Part shown: piece by piece, positions 34,726 through 43,633 of the stretch
How the letters are laid out: every line of letters begins with the position of its first letter
Position numbering within the stretch: the first letter of the stretch is position 1
NCBI GenBank assembly: GCA_020638175.1
Contig: JACKJA010000002.1
Coordinates: 1,426,001-1,490,000 of the forward strand
Reading direction: 5' to 3'
DNA length: 64,000 nucleotides
Origin: Rhodospirillales bacterium
GTDB taxonomy: Bacteria; Pseudomonadota; Alphaproteobacteria; Micavibrionales; Micavibrionaceae
Notes under the pieces: generated by a model
What the model saw: the letters and a program-made list of their open reading frames with translations, nothing else
Told to the model about the DNA's origin: nothing
The model's database searches: none
Translations under genes and position numbers: made by a program

Positions 34726-35349
34726 TCAGGCACCGCCCTGAAGGTGAAGTTTTTGCCCGTTGGGCAATGTAATCACATCCCATTTCTGGCTGACGGCCGA
34801 TGTAGGCAAATCTCTTGCTGCAGCGGGCTCATATTCGTCTGGCGACAGACCGGACAGGAGATTGCGGCCCTGCTGAACCTTTTCGGTGACCTTTTTAGCT
34901 TCATGGTACGCAGTCTGGTACTCTTCGCTCGCCATTTTGGTAATAAGCGCCATCAGATCCGTATCCATCCGCACCAGCGTATCGTAATATCTCTTGATTG
35001 ATTTCGGGATAATGCCTATGGCACCGTCCACAGCTTCCATTTCCTCAACGGACAGGGCCGATCGCTCAAAAAGCGCCACCAAACTGGTCCATAAGTCTCC
35101 AAGTTGCTTGTATTGCTGAATGATCGCAAGCTCAACACCGCCGGTTTCAGCACTCTCTATATCATCCAGACGCTGCTGGGTTGCATCGCGGGCATGGCAC
35201 AGCTTCTTCATAACCATTTGATGTGTATTGAGATAATGGTCCATCAAATGGGCCATGGCCTCATGCGCCACTTCCGGATCCAGCGTTGCATCGCTAAAAC
35301 CGCTATCCACAACCTTATCAGGAGTATTTTCTGTTCCCTTACCACTCAT
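34726..35349 (-). CDS. hypothetical helical protein
   Basis: A 207-residue cytosolic protein, mostly alpha-helical, with no family I recognise. A good AGGAG lies seven bases before ATG 35349. Notable segments are the His-rich start HEAMAHLMDHYLNTHQMVMKKL and a long amphipathic helix near 115-165. The C-terminal KWDVITLPNGQKLHLQGG looks like a short beta-hairpin. It is convergent with the gene at 33904 and preceded by the ArsR-type regulator in the same orientation, 132 bases away across an A+T-rich spacer. Confidence 0.7.
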   Translation of the reverse strand: MSGKGTENTPDKVVDSGFSDATLDPEVAHEAMAHLMDHYLNTHQMVMKKLCHARDATQQRLDDIESAETGGVELAIIQQYKQLGDLWTSLVALFERSALSVEEMEAVDGAIGIIPKSIKRYYDTLVRMDTDLMALITKMASEEYQTAYHEAKKVTEKVQQGRNLLSGLSPDEYEPAAARDLPTSAVSQKWDVITLPNGQKLHLQGGA

Positions 35350-35481
35350 ACGAATCTCCTATTCCTGACCTATAATACAATATAGTCAGAAGATTTGTAT
35401 GTCCCTTTTGTATTTTTATTCTTTGGTAATCAACTTTTAGTATAAAACAGGATATATCAATATTTTGTTAATATTTTAACA

Positions 35482-35805
35482 TCAAGCGCGGGAAGCACAG
35501 GGCGTCAGCCGAAATAAATGTGCAACATCACAAAGAGAATTTTGAAGAGTCTCGCCTGACAAGCTATAAAGCACAACCATCCCTTTTTTTCCCGGCACAG
35601 CCATTCTCTTGCGGTCAACGATTCCGGCTTCCCATAGTTTTTTCAGGGAGCGAGATGTTTCGGGCGGACTGATCCCACAAAGATCGGCAAGCTCGTTTAC
35701 GGTTTTTCTTTCCCCATCACCATTCACCATGTGATCCACGAGCGCCAGCCGTGTCTCATGGCCAAGCGCGGCAAATATAGCGTGCAACCGAATTGAGTCA
35801 GACAT
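35482..35805 (-). CDS. ArsR-family transcriptional regulator
   Basis: A 107-residue winged-helix repressor. The ArsR layout is clear: HAIFAALGHETRLALVDHM, the recognition helix ISPPETSRSLKKLWEAGIV and the wing VPGKKGMVVLYSL. Cysteines occur in ELADLCGIS, SLCDVAHLF and LTPCASRA, so metal or thiol sensing is conceivable, but the classical ELCVCD metal motif is absent. A 7-bp inverted repeat (35827-35846) just upstream of the start may be its operator. The regulated genes are not obvious; self-regulation is likely. Confidence 0.85.
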   Translation of the reverse strand: MSDSIRLHAIFAALGHETRLALVDHMVNGDGERKTVNELADLCGISPPETSRSLKKLWEAGIVDRKRMAVPGKKGMVVLYSLSGETLQNSLCDVAHLFRLTPCASRA

Positions 35806-35826
35806 AATTAAACGATCCCGATCTAA

Positions 35827-35846
35827 AAATTAGCATTTCCTAATTT
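35827..35846. promoter_or_regulatory. inverted repeat upstream of arsR-like gene
   Basis: AAATTAG-CATTTC-CTAATTT is a perfect 7-bp inverted repeat with a 6-base spacer, 21 bases upstream of the ArsR-type start. The size and A+T-rich arms fit an ArsR-family operator. Autorepression is an inference. Confidence 0.45.
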
Positions 35847-35910
35847 ATAGAGAATTACATAACGGGAGTTTATCGGCAAGAAAAAATAGCGGCCACAAAG
35901 AATCACGGAA

Positions 35911-35938
35911 GCGTGCTTTGCACGCGTGCGGCTCTTTT
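35911..35938 (+). other. hairpin with delayed T-tract in the arsR-tRNA gap
   Basis: GCGTGC-TTT-GCACGC is a perfect 6-bp stem, then GTGCGGC and CTTTTT. It looks like an imperfect terminator on the plus strand, but no plus-strand gene ends here. Otherwise the 200 bases between arsR and tRNA-Ser hold nothing I can support. Confidence 0.3.
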
Positions 35939-36006
35939 TATAGATTTCGTGGATTCACTTCATCGAGGATATGAGAAGAGTCTAGCCGATAATCTTATGA
36001 CGGTTA

Positions 36007-36096
36007 TGGCGGATGGGGTGGGATTCGAACCCACGATGGGCTTGCACCCATGCCGGTTTTCAAGACCGGTGCTTTCAACCGCTCAGCCACCCATCC
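36007..36096 (-). tRNA. tRNA-Ser(UGA)
   Basis: A 90-base serine tRNA with the long variable arm of class II tRNAs. The acceptor arms GGATGGG (36090-36096) and CCCATCC (36011-36017) pair perfectly; the discriminator is G and CCA is encoded (36007-36009). The anticodon loop CTTGAAA gives UGA (36060-36062), between the stem arms CCGGT and ACCGG. The T-loop GGTTCGAATCC is canonical. It is read away from the rhodanese gene. Confidence 0.97.
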
Positions 36097-36198
36097 GTCT
36101 TTTCGGATAAAAGGAATACACATCCCCTCTTTATTCGTAAAGGATTTTTACTATAGTAAGGGCTAATTTATTCGAATCAACGCAGGAGACACACAGCC

Positions 36199-36579
36199 AT
36201 GATGGGCTTTCTCAATAAAATTCTCGGTAACAACTCTGCTTGCGCAAGCGACGACTGCACCATGGAGATCATCACGCCGCAACAGGCACAAGAATGGATC
36301 GAAGCCGGGAAGGCGGTCTTGTTTGATGTCCGCGAAGACGATGAATTCCGGGGAGAACACATTGCCGGTGCCGTATCCGAACCATTATCCCGTTTTCGCC
36401 CCGAACATGTGGCGGAGCTGGCCGGGGACAAAAAAATCATCCTGCAATGCCTGAGCGGCAAACGCTCGCAAATGGCCTGTCAGCAATTTTTAGCACTGAC
36501 CGGCAAAAAACCATACCGGTTCCAGGGATGCCTGACCGGTTGGAAACAGGCCGGATTGCCTACGGAAAAAGCGGGATAA
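36199..36579 (+). CDS. rhodanese-like sulfurtransferase domain protein
   Basis: A 126-residue single-domain rhodanese. The active-site loop CLSGKRS has the catalytic cysteine C84; the VLFDVREDDEFRGEHIAGAVS block is typical of the family. It would move sulfur from thiosulfate or persulfides to an acceptor. AGGAG at 36184-36188 precedes the ATG pair at 36199/36202. There is no partner gene pointing to a pathway; a perfect 12-base palindrome (36148-36159, TTACTATAGTAA) lies in its upstream region and could contain the -10 element. Confidence 0.88.
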   Translation: MMGFLNKILGNNSACASDDCTMEIITPQQAQEWIEAGKAVLFDVREDDEFRGEHIAGAVSEPLSRFRPEHVAELAGDKKIILQCLSGKRSQMACQQFLALTGKKPYRFQGCLTGWKQAGLPTEKAG

Positions 36580-36658
36580 ACCATAAAATTTCTTTGTGAG
36601 TGACCGGCGGCTCTTCTAGAGTATTGAAAAGCCGAATCGAATTTATGGAGAAAACAAC

Positions 36659-37639
36659 TTGCTAACAAATAACTTTAAATACGTTGCGCAAGTAATTGTA
36701 TTTTATTTATTATTTACAATTTCATCACCGGTGTATGCCGGTGAATTCGATCAATGGCTGCAGACCCTCCGGGCCGAAGCAGTTCAACAAGGCGTTTCAG
36801 AACAAACCCTGAATGCCGCCCTGAAGGACATCGCCCCGATCCCGCGCGTTATCGAGCTTGACCGCAAACAACCCGAAAGCAAAATGACCTTTGCACAGTA
36901 CCGCACCCGGATCGTTGATCCGGTCCGGATTGAAAAAGGCCGCAAACTCCGCCGCCAGTACGCCGATGAACTGGCCGCGGTGGAAAAAAAGTACGGCGTA
37001 GCCCCCGAATATGTTGTAGCGCTATGGGGCATTGAAACCAACTTTGGCACCAACACCGGCGGCTTTGATGTTGTTCCGGCACTCGCGACGCTGGCATGGG
37101 ACGGGCGGCGCGGTGAATTTTTCCGCAAAGAACTGCTGCTCGCCCTGAAGATCATTGATAACGGACATATCGCCGCCGGTGACATGAAAGGATCATGGGC
37201 GGGCGCCATGGGACAAAATCAGTTTATGCCTTCCAGCTTCATGAGCTTTGCCGTCGATGGCAATAATGACGGCCGCAAGGACATATGGGGTACAAAAGCC
37301 GATGTTTTTGCTTCGACAGCCAATTACCTGTCCCGCAGCGGCTGGCAGGCCGGATATCGCTGGGGCAGGGAGGTTAAACTTCCCACCGGATTCCCAGAAT
37401 CCCTGACAGGATTGGAAGTCAAAAAGAGCCTGTCGGACTGGCAAAAACAGGACGTAACCCTGCCAAATGGAAAGCCTATACCAATAGCCGCCGGAATCAA
37501 GGCCTCCATTGTCACGCCGGACGGCGTTGGCGGCCCGGCCTTTCTGGCTTACGATAATTTCCGAACCATCATGAAATGGAACCGTTCCACCTATTTTGCA
37601 ACATCCGTGGGGTTACTGGCCGATGCTATCGCACAATAA
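36659..37639 (+). CDS. MltB-type lytic murein transglycosylase
   Basis: A periplasmic lytic transglycosylase of the MltB family that cuts peptidoglycan glycan strands. The 326-residue protein has a signal peptide (to about 27, SSPVYA), the catalytic glutamate E126 in ALWGIETNFG, and the family blocks GSWAGAMGQNQFMPSSF and DGNNDGRKDIWGTKADVF. It starts from TTG 36659 with GGAG eight bases upstream. There is no lipobox, so it is probably soluble. It overlaps the rlpA start by 17 bases, and the pair MltB-RlpA acts on the same polymer. Confidence 0.93.
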   Translation: MLTNNFKYVAQVIVFYLLFTISSPVYAGEFDQWLQTLRAEAVQQGVSEQTLNAALKDIAPIPRVIELDRKQPESKMTFAQYRTRIVDPVRIEKGRKLRRQYADELAAVEKKYGVAPEYVVALWGIETNFGTNTGGFDVVPALATLAWDGRRGEFFRKELLLALKIIDNGHIAAGDMKGSWAGAMGQNQFMPSSFMSFAVDGNNDGRKDIWGTKADVFASTANYLSRSGWQAGYRWGREVKLPTGFPESLTGLEVKKSLSDWQKQDVTLPNGKPIPIAAGIKASIVTPDGVGGPAFLAYDNFRTIMKWNRSTYFATSVGLLADAIAQ

Positions 37640-38621
37640 TATTCGATCCTTGTTTTTCCTGTTTGCTTCCGTGCTCCTGATATCCGGCTGCTCGGAAATC
37701 CAGTTTGCCTCTCATGTCGCCAAAAGTATCAACCCGCCGCCCAAAAGCCAGGGAACCTTCAAGGTCGGATCGCCTTACAAAATTGATGGCAAAATGTACT
37801 ACCCCACAGAAAGCTACACATTGGTGGAAACCGGGATTGCCTCATGGTACGGTCCGCAATTCCACGGCAAACAGACTGCCAATGGCGAAATTTTTGATAT
37901 GAATGAGCTCACGGCTGCGCACCGGACACTGCAAATGCCCTCTCTGGTGCGGGTAACCAACCTTGAAAACGGCCGTTCCCTCATCGTCCGGGTCAATGAC
38001 CGCGGCCCTTACGCACGGGGCCGGATTATCGACCTCTCCAAACGGGCGGCTGATCTTTTGGGCTTTAAAAACAAGGGTACAGCCAAAGTCCGCCTTCAGG
38101 TATTGCGCGAGGAAAGCATGAAAATCGCGCAGGCCGCCAAATCCGGCAGGGATACAAGCGGCTTTGAAATTGCCGCCAATAAAAAAGGCTATCTGGCAAC
38201 ACCGGAACCGACACCTGCGACCGCATCACAGCCACCGGCAACATACCAGACCGCCGCCGTCACGCCGGAAACCGGAAAAACCGCCGGGCTGCAAGGCGTC
38301 CAGAAAGAACCGCTGCAAAGCGTTATTCCCGGTCACACGCGTAACGGTCAGTTTTATCCCGACCCGGTCATCACCGAGGAAGCCGTCACCCCCAGCAACA
38401 TTTATGTGCAGGCAGGCTCGTTCAGTGTTCACGATAATGCCGTCAACCTCCGGAATAGTCTGGAGCCGGTTGGGCGCGCCGGTGTCTATCCTGTTGAAAT
38501 CAACGGCCAGCATTTTTACCGCGTCCGGCTGGGACCGGTCAGCTCGGTCGATCAGGCCGACGAGCTTTTGGCCCGTCTCGTCAACACCGGTCATCAGGAT
38601 GCGATCATAGTGGTTGAATAA
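37623..38621 (+). CDS. rlpA: RlpA septal lipoprotein with SPOR domain
   Basis: A lipoprotein (lipobox LISGC, Cys about residue 22 from ATG 37623) of 332 residues. The double-psi beta-barrel RlpA domain (ETGIASWYGPQFHGKQTANG ... VNDRGPYARGRIIDLSKRAA) degrades denuded glycan strands in Pseudomonas. A Pro/Thr-rich linker follows, and a C-terminal SPOR domain (about 255-332, NIYVQAGSFSVHDNA ... HFYRVRLGPV) targets septal peptidoglycan. It is coupled to mltB by overlap and followed by a PBP5-like carboxypeptidase: a septal cell-wall module. Confidence 0.93.
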   Translation: MLSHNNIRSLFFLFASVLLISGCSEIQFASHVAKSINPPPKSQGTFKVGSPYKIDGKMYYPTESYTLVETGIASWYGPQFHGKQTANGEIFDMNELTAAHRTLQMPSLVRVTNLENGRSLIVRVNDRGPYARGRIIDLSKRAADLLGFKNKGTAKVRLQVLREESMKIAQAAKSGRDTSGFEIAANKKGYLATPEPTPATASQPPATYQTAAVTPETGKTAGLQGVQKEPLQSVIPGHTRNGQFYPDPVITEEAVTPSNIYVQAGSFSVHDNAVNLRNSLEPVGRAGVYPVEINGQHFYRVRLGPVSSVDQADELLARLVNTGHQDAIIVVE

Positions 38622-38677
38622 GCGCCATAAATCCTTATTCTGTAGAAAAACCGACTTCTTCTTTTATTGGAAAGATA

Positions 38678-39829
38678 ATGAAACGACTGATTTACCGCCT
38701 TTTCGTACTAGCCCTTTTTCTGGCGCCCGTGACAGCATCACAGGCCGCAACCCCCATGACGACCAGCGCCAAACAAGCCATCGTCATCGATTACGATACC
38801 GGGATGGTTTTGTTTGAAAAGGACGCCGATACGCAAATGCCGACATCGTCGATGAGCAAGGTTATGACGATTTATGCGGTATTTGATGCCCTGAAAGATG
38901 GGAAAATATCTCTCGACGACACCTTACGCGTCAGTGAAAAAGCCTGGCGCAAGGGCGGCTCCAAGATGTTTGTCGAAGTTGGCAAAAACGTCAAAATCGA
39001 GGATCTGATCCGCGGCGTGCTGATCCAGTCGGGTAACGATGCCACAATCGTTCTGGCCGAAGGTCTGGCCGGTACCGAAGAAGCTTTTGCCGAGGGACTG
39101 ACCGCCAAAGCCCGGCAACTGGGCATGGCACATTCCCATTTCATGAATGCCAGCGGCTGGCCCGACCCCCATCATTATTCAACCGCCCGCGATCTGGCCA
39201 CATTGTCCGCCGCAATCATCCGTGATTTTCCGGATTACTACCATTATTTTGCAGAACAGGAATTCACCTATAACAACATCAAACAGCGCAACCGCAACCC
39301 GTTGCTTTACCGTGATATCGGTGCCGACGGCGTTAAAACCGGCCACACCGAGATCGGGGGATACGGCCTGATGGGCGCCGGTGTTTATAATGGACGGCGG
39401 GTTATTATCGTCGTCAACGGCCTGCCGGATGAAAAGGCCCGCGCACAGGAAGGCGCCAGACTTCTGGAATGGGGCATGAAAAGCTTTGAAAACGTAGAAC
39501 TGTTCAAAGCCGGTGAAACCGTCGAAAACGCTTCCGTTGTGATGGGCAAGTCCGACAAGGTAGCCCTCACCCTCGCGCAGGATTTAAAGGCCACCGTTCC
39601 CTCCAGTGTCAAAAATGACCTGAAAGTCGATGTCGTTTATGAATCGCCGCTGGAAGCGCCGATTGCCAAAGGCGATAAAGTCGCCGTACTGCGCGTGGCC
39701 GTGCCGCGGGGAGAAACGCTGGAAATTCCGCTGCTGGCCTCACAGGACGTTCCACGTCTGGGGCTTGTTGCCGGAACGCTGGCCAAAATAAAACTGTCTG
39801 TTTTCGGACATAAAGAGGACGAAAAATAA
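38678..39829 (+). CDS. D-alanyl-D-alanine carboxypeptidase (PBP5/6 type)
   Basis: A low-molecular-mass penicillin-binding protein that trims the terminal D-Ala from peptidoglycan pentapeptides. In 383 residues: signal peptide (to about A23, TASQA), SxxK at S58-K61 (SMSK), SGN at 119-121, KTG at 221-223 (VKTGHT), and the C-terminal beta-domain (from about 280) with a terminal region that may attach to the membrane. Its stop overlaps the tmk start by one base (TAATG). Confidence 0.95.
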   Translation: MKRLIYRLFVLALFLAPVTASQAATPMTTSAKQAIVIDYDTGMVLFEKDADTQMPTSSMSKVMTIYAVFDALKDGKISLDDTLRVSEKAWRKGGSKMFVEVGKNVKIEDLIRGVLIQSGNDATIVLAEGLAGTEEAFAEGLTAKARQLGMAHSHFMNASGWPDPHHYSTARDLATLSAAIIRDFPDYYHYFAEQEFTYNNIKQRNRNPLLYRDIGADGVKTGHTEIGGYGLMGAGVYNGRRVIIVVNGLPDEKARAQEGARLLEWGMKSFENVELFKAGETVENASVVMGKSDKVALTLAQDLKATVPSSVKNDLKVDVVYESPLEAPIAKGDKVAVLRVAVPRGETLEIPLLASQDVPRLGLVAGTLAKIKLSVFGHKEDEK

Positions 39830-40476
39830 TGTCCGGCGGCCTGTTCATCACCCTCGAAGGCGGGGAGGGCAGCGGCAAAAGCACACAAATCAGGCTTTTG
39901 AAAGAGCGGCTGGAAGCACGCGGGCATGAAGTCGTCACAACGCGCGAACCCGGCGGCACCCCCGAAGCCGAAAAAATCCGCAACCTTCTTGTTCAGCGCG
40001 ACGGCGGCCACTGGACGCCGATGGCTGAAGTCCTGCTGTTTTTCACCGCCCGCACCATGCATGTCGAAGATTTAATTAAACCGGCGCTGGCCGCCGGAAA
40101 AATTGTCATTTCCGACCGTTTCACCGACTCGACCCGCGCCTATCAGAGCGCCGGACACGGCTTACCGCCTGAGAAAATCGAAGCCGTCAACGATCTGGCC
40201 ATCAACGGTTTTTCGCCGAACCTGACGTTCATCCTCGATATCGAGCCTCGCGCCGGACTGGCCCGGTCCCTGAAACAAAACGCCGTTGGTGGCACGGAAA
40301 CCGAAGACCGCTTTGAAAAACTGGATATCTCGTTTCATGAAAACCTGCGCCGCGAATATTTGAATATTGCCACCCGCGAACCGGAGCGCTGCAAAGTGAT
40401 CGACGCAACCCGAACGATTGATGAAATCGCCGGTGCTCTGGAATCAGCCGTTACGGATAAACTGAATGCTTTTTGA
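39829..40476 (+). CDS. tmk: Thymidylate kinase
   Basis: Tmk phosphorylates dTMP to dTDP. In 215 residues: P-loop GGEGSGKS (11-18), the DRFTDST motif and the lid region. It is packed between the carboxypeptidase and holB, overlapping holB by 11 bases. The tmk-holB-metG-tatD gene order is conserved in alphaproteobacteria. Confidence 0.97.
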   Translation: MSGGLFITLEGGEGSGKSTQIRLLKERLEARGHEVVTTREPGGTPEAEKIRNLLVQRDGGHWTPMAEVLLFFTARTMHVEDLIKPALAAGKIVISDRFTDSTRAYQSAGHGLPPEKIEAVNDLAINGFSPNLTFILDIEPRAGLARSLKQNAVGGTETEDRFEKLDISFHENLRREYLNIATREPERCKVIDATRTIDEIAGALESAVTDKLNAF

Positions 40477-41614
40477 CGAATTCGAAGACGAAGACAACTT
40501 TGGCGACGCGCCGGTAACGGAAGCCGGTGATGGTCTGGTGCCACCGCGGGAAATGACATCCTGTACCGGCCAGGAAAACATCGAATCCTTCGTGCTGGCC
40601 ATGGCACAAAGCCAGCGCATGCCCCACGCCCTGATTTTTGCCGGGCCGGAAGGCGTCGGAAAAGCAACCATGGCTTTCCGGCTGGCGCGGTACCTGTTCA
40701 AGCACGGAAACACTGAAGATGATAGCGGCGGATTATTTGGCGAGGCCTTGCCCGCCGAAAAACCTGAAAACCTGTCGGTTCCTTCTGCAGATCCGGTCTT
40801 CCGGCAAGTGGCGTCCGGTGGACATCCCGACCTGATGACCGTAGAGCGCGAAACCGACGAAAAAACCGGCAAGGTCAAAAGCGGCGTATCCGTCGATTCC
40901 GTACGCAAAGTTGCCCCCTTTATGCGCATGACAGCCTCGCAGGGCGGTTGGCGGATTGTCATCATCGACGATGCCGACACCATGAACCGCAACGCCCAGA
41001 ATGCGCTGCTTAAAATTCTCGAAGAACCGCCGGAACAGGCTTTACTGATCCTGATTACGCACCGGATCGGGGCGCTGATCCCGACGATCCGCTCACGCTG
41101 CCGCGTTGTAAACATCCCGCCGCTGAGCCGTGCTGACTTTGCCGCGCTGATCCGCAAAGAGCATCCCTCCATGCCCGCGGACGATATCGACACCCTGTAC
41201 GCCATCGCGCAAGGAAGCGCCGGGCAGGGGCTTAAAATCGCGGAGGAGGGCGGCCTGGAAATGCTCGACACCGTTCTGTCCCTAATGGATAACACGGGAC
41301 AGCCCGACTGGAGCGCCATCCATAAACTCGCCGACAAGCTCGCACGCCCCGGCGCCGAAAGCAGCTACCGCGCCTTTTGCGATGTTATGCTGTGGACCAA
41401 TGAAAGTCTTTTAAAAGCCACCGCCTGCCAGAGTGAATTGCCGGCAGGGATCGCCCGGCTGGAAGCTCTCAAAATCCAGTATTCTCTTGAAGACTGGATC
41501 AAAATCTGCGAAACCCTCAGGGACCATTTTGAAACCTTTACCCGCGCCAACCTTGATAAACGGCAAGCCGTTCTGGGCGCGTTTGGAATATACCAAGACA
41601 GGAAAGCCGCCTAA
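40466..41614 (+). CDS. holB: DNA polymerase III subunit delta'
   Basis: The clamp-loader subunit delta', 382 residues. The AAA+ fold is clear: P-loop GPEGVGKAT, the DADTMNRNAQNALLKILEEPP sensor block and LITHRIGALIPTIRSRC. An apparently complete P-loop is typical of alphaproteobacterial delta', whereas E. coli delta' is degenerate. I do not see the cysteine quartet of the zinc module present in other members; the corresponding segment (about 85-120) contains no Cys. The stop abuts the metG ATG. Confidence 0.93.
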   Translation: MLFDEFEDEDNFGDAPVTEAGDGLVPPREMTSCTGQENIESFVLAMAQSQRMPHALIFAGPEGVGKATMAFRLARYLFKHGNTEDDSGGLFGEALPAEKPENLSVPSADPVFRQVASGGHPDLMTVERETDEKTGKVKSGVSVDSVRKVAPFMRMTASQGGWRIVIIDDADTMNRNAQNALLKILEEPPEQALLILITHRIGALIPTIRSRCRVVNIPPLSRADFAALIRKEHPSMPADDIDTLYAIAQGSAGQGLKIAEEGGLEMLDTVLSLMDNTGQPDWSAIHKLADKLARPGAESSYRAFCDVMLWTNESLLKATACQSELPAGIARLEALKIQYSLEDWIKICETLRDHFETFTRANLDKRQAVLGAFGIYQDRKAA

Positions 41615-43181
41615 ATGACCGACAAGCCCAGCTATTACGTAACCACCCCGATTTATTACGTGAACGACAAACCTCATCTGGGGCACAGCTACACGACGAT
41701 TGCCTGCGACGTGCTGGCACGCTTCAAACGGCTGGACGGCTATGACGTTAAATTCCTGACCGGCACGGATGAACATGGCCTGAAAGTCAAACAGGCTGCG
41801 GATAACGCTGGGATCAGCCCGCAGGAATTCACCGATCAGGTCTCCCAGAACTTCCGTGATCTTTGTGAAACGCTGAATTTTTCGAATGACGATTTCATCC
41901 GCACCACCGAGCCGCGCCATATCAAGGCGGCACAAGGCATCTGGAACAAACTGGTCGAAGCAGGAGACATCTATCTCGACAAGTATAGCGGCTGGTACGC
42001 GATGCGGGATGAAGCCTATTACGGCGAGGATGAACTGACCGACGTAGACGGCAAGAAAGTCGCCCCGTCCGGCGCGGAATGCGAATGGGTTGAAGAGGAA
42101 AGCTATTTCTTCCGCCTGTCCGCGTGGCAAGACCGCCTGCTGGAACTTTACGAGAAAAAATCCTGATTTCATCTTGCCGGAATCCCGCCGCAACGAGGTC
42201 ATCAGCTTCGTGAAAAGCGGCCTGCGTGATCTGTCCATCAGCCGTACCACCTTTGACTGGGGCGTCCCGGTTCCAGGCAACGACAAACATGTGATGTATG
42301 TCTGGATCGATGCCCTGACCAACTATATTACCGCGCTGGGCTACCCGGATACCGAAGCGCCGGATTACAAGAAATTCTGGCCTGCCGATTACCATGTCGT
42401 TGGCAAGGATATCCTGCGCTTTCACGCGGTGTACTGGCCGGCCTTCCTGATGGCGGCCGGGCTGGAACCGCCCCAATGCGTCTTCGCCCATGGCTGGTGG
42501 ACGATCGAGGGGCAGAAAATGTCCAAATCGCTGGGCAACGCAATTTCCCCGCACGACCTTGTCGAACGCTACGGCGTCGATGCCTCGCGCTATTTCTTGA
42601 TGCGCCATGTGCCATTTGGCAATGACGGCAACTTCGCGCACGAAGACGCCATTACCCGGATTAATGCCGATCTGGCCAACGGGCTGGGAAATCTGGCCCA
42701 GCGCACGCTCAGCATGATTTACAAAAACTGCGACGGTGCCCTCCCGGAACATGGCGATTTCACACCGGCCGATAAAAAATTACTCGACGAAGTCCATATC
42801 CGCATGGTGCCCGGCGTTCGTCAGGAACTCGACCTGCAGCGCTTCCACAAAGCGCTGGAAATCATCTGGCGCATCGTTGGCGACGCCAATGCTTATATCG
42901 ATGAACAAGCCCCGTGGAAGCTGAAAAAAGAAGATCCCGACCGTATGCGTACAGTGCTGTACGTGCTGGCCGAAACTATTCGCTGTCTGGCCCTGATCGT
43001 CCAGCCCGTCATGCCCGAAAGTGCCGGCAAAATGCTGGACCAGATCAAAATTCCGGCTGGCGCCCGTGACTTCAGCCATATCAACGCCGGGCACGCGCTG
43101 GCGAGCGGCACCACCATCGACCAACCACAAGGCGTTTTCCCGCGAATCGTCGAAGAGGATAACAAAGAACAGGTAGCGTAA
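41615..43181 (+). pseudogene. metG: Methionyl-tRNA synthetase, frame broken by one base (probably an A-run indel)
   Basis: MetRS charges tRNA-Met and is essential. The coding sequence is split into 41615-42166 (HIGH-type motif PHLGHSYTT, up to YEKKS then TGA) and a second frame that continues from about 42150 with KNPDFILPESRRNE and carries the KMSKS motif (QKMSKSLGN). The break lies in the A6 run at 42155-42160; with five A residues the frame reads straight through to a 521-residue protein. No cysteine zinc cluster is seen, so it is MetG2-like. Options are sequencing error, real mutation, or slippage at the A run. It starts right after holB. Confidence 0.85.
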
Positions 43182-43182
43182 T

Positions 43183-43629
43183 ATGGCGGCAAACCTCTGG
43201 TTTTTCTACGCACTCATGGCTTCGTTTTCATGGGGGATAGCTTACGTCATTTCAGAAAAACTTCTGCGCATGGGGATGACTCCCGCCCTGATGATGACGA
43301 TAAGCGCCACGATCTGCGCCCCCCTGTATCTCCTGCTGGCGGCAAAATTCAATGAAATCAAACCCGGATGGGAACTGATAAAAAACAATACGGACCAGCT
43401 ATGGGTCATCCTGCTGATGGCGATAACCGTTGTCGCTGGCAACTTTTTCAGCCTGCTCAGCATCTCGGAAAAGAACGCAACCCTGACCGCTTTTATTGAA
43501 ATTTGCTACCCCTTGTTTACGTTTATTCTGGCGGCCCTGATCTTCAAAGAAAGCCAGCTTAACTGGGGCACAGCATTTGGCGGTCTTTTGATATTGGCTG
43601 GAATCGCCGTAATTTACTGGAAAAGCTAG
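43183..43629 (+). CDS. EamA-domain membrane protein, half size
   Basis: A 148-residue membrane protein with a single EamA unit (about four or five hydrophobic helices: FFYALMASFSWGIAYVI, ALMMTISATICAPLYLLLA, LWVILLMAITVVAGNFFSLL, ... ILAGIAVIYWK). The usual drug/metabolite transporters carry two tandem EamA units, so this would have to dimerise, in the manner of small multidrug-resistance proteins. The substrate is unknown. It sits one base after metG and four bases before tatD. Confidence 0.8.
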   Translation: MAANLWFFYALMASFSWGIAYVISEKLLRMGMTPALMMTISATICAPLYLLLAAKFNEIKPGWELIKNNTDQLWVILLMAITVVAGNFFSLLSISEKNATLTAFIEICYPLFTFILAALIFKESQLNWGTAFGGLLILAGIAVIYWKS

Positions 43630-43633
43630 AAAT

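Noticed and set aside
35913..36110. Open frame of 65 codons across the tRNA gene, containing GVGFEPT...RFSRPVLSTAQPP
   Set aside because: It is the antisense translation of tRNA-Ser, a well-known false annotation.
41411..42752. Long minus-strand frames opposite metG
   Set aside because: Both metG parts have the conserved synthetase motifs; the opposite frames have none.
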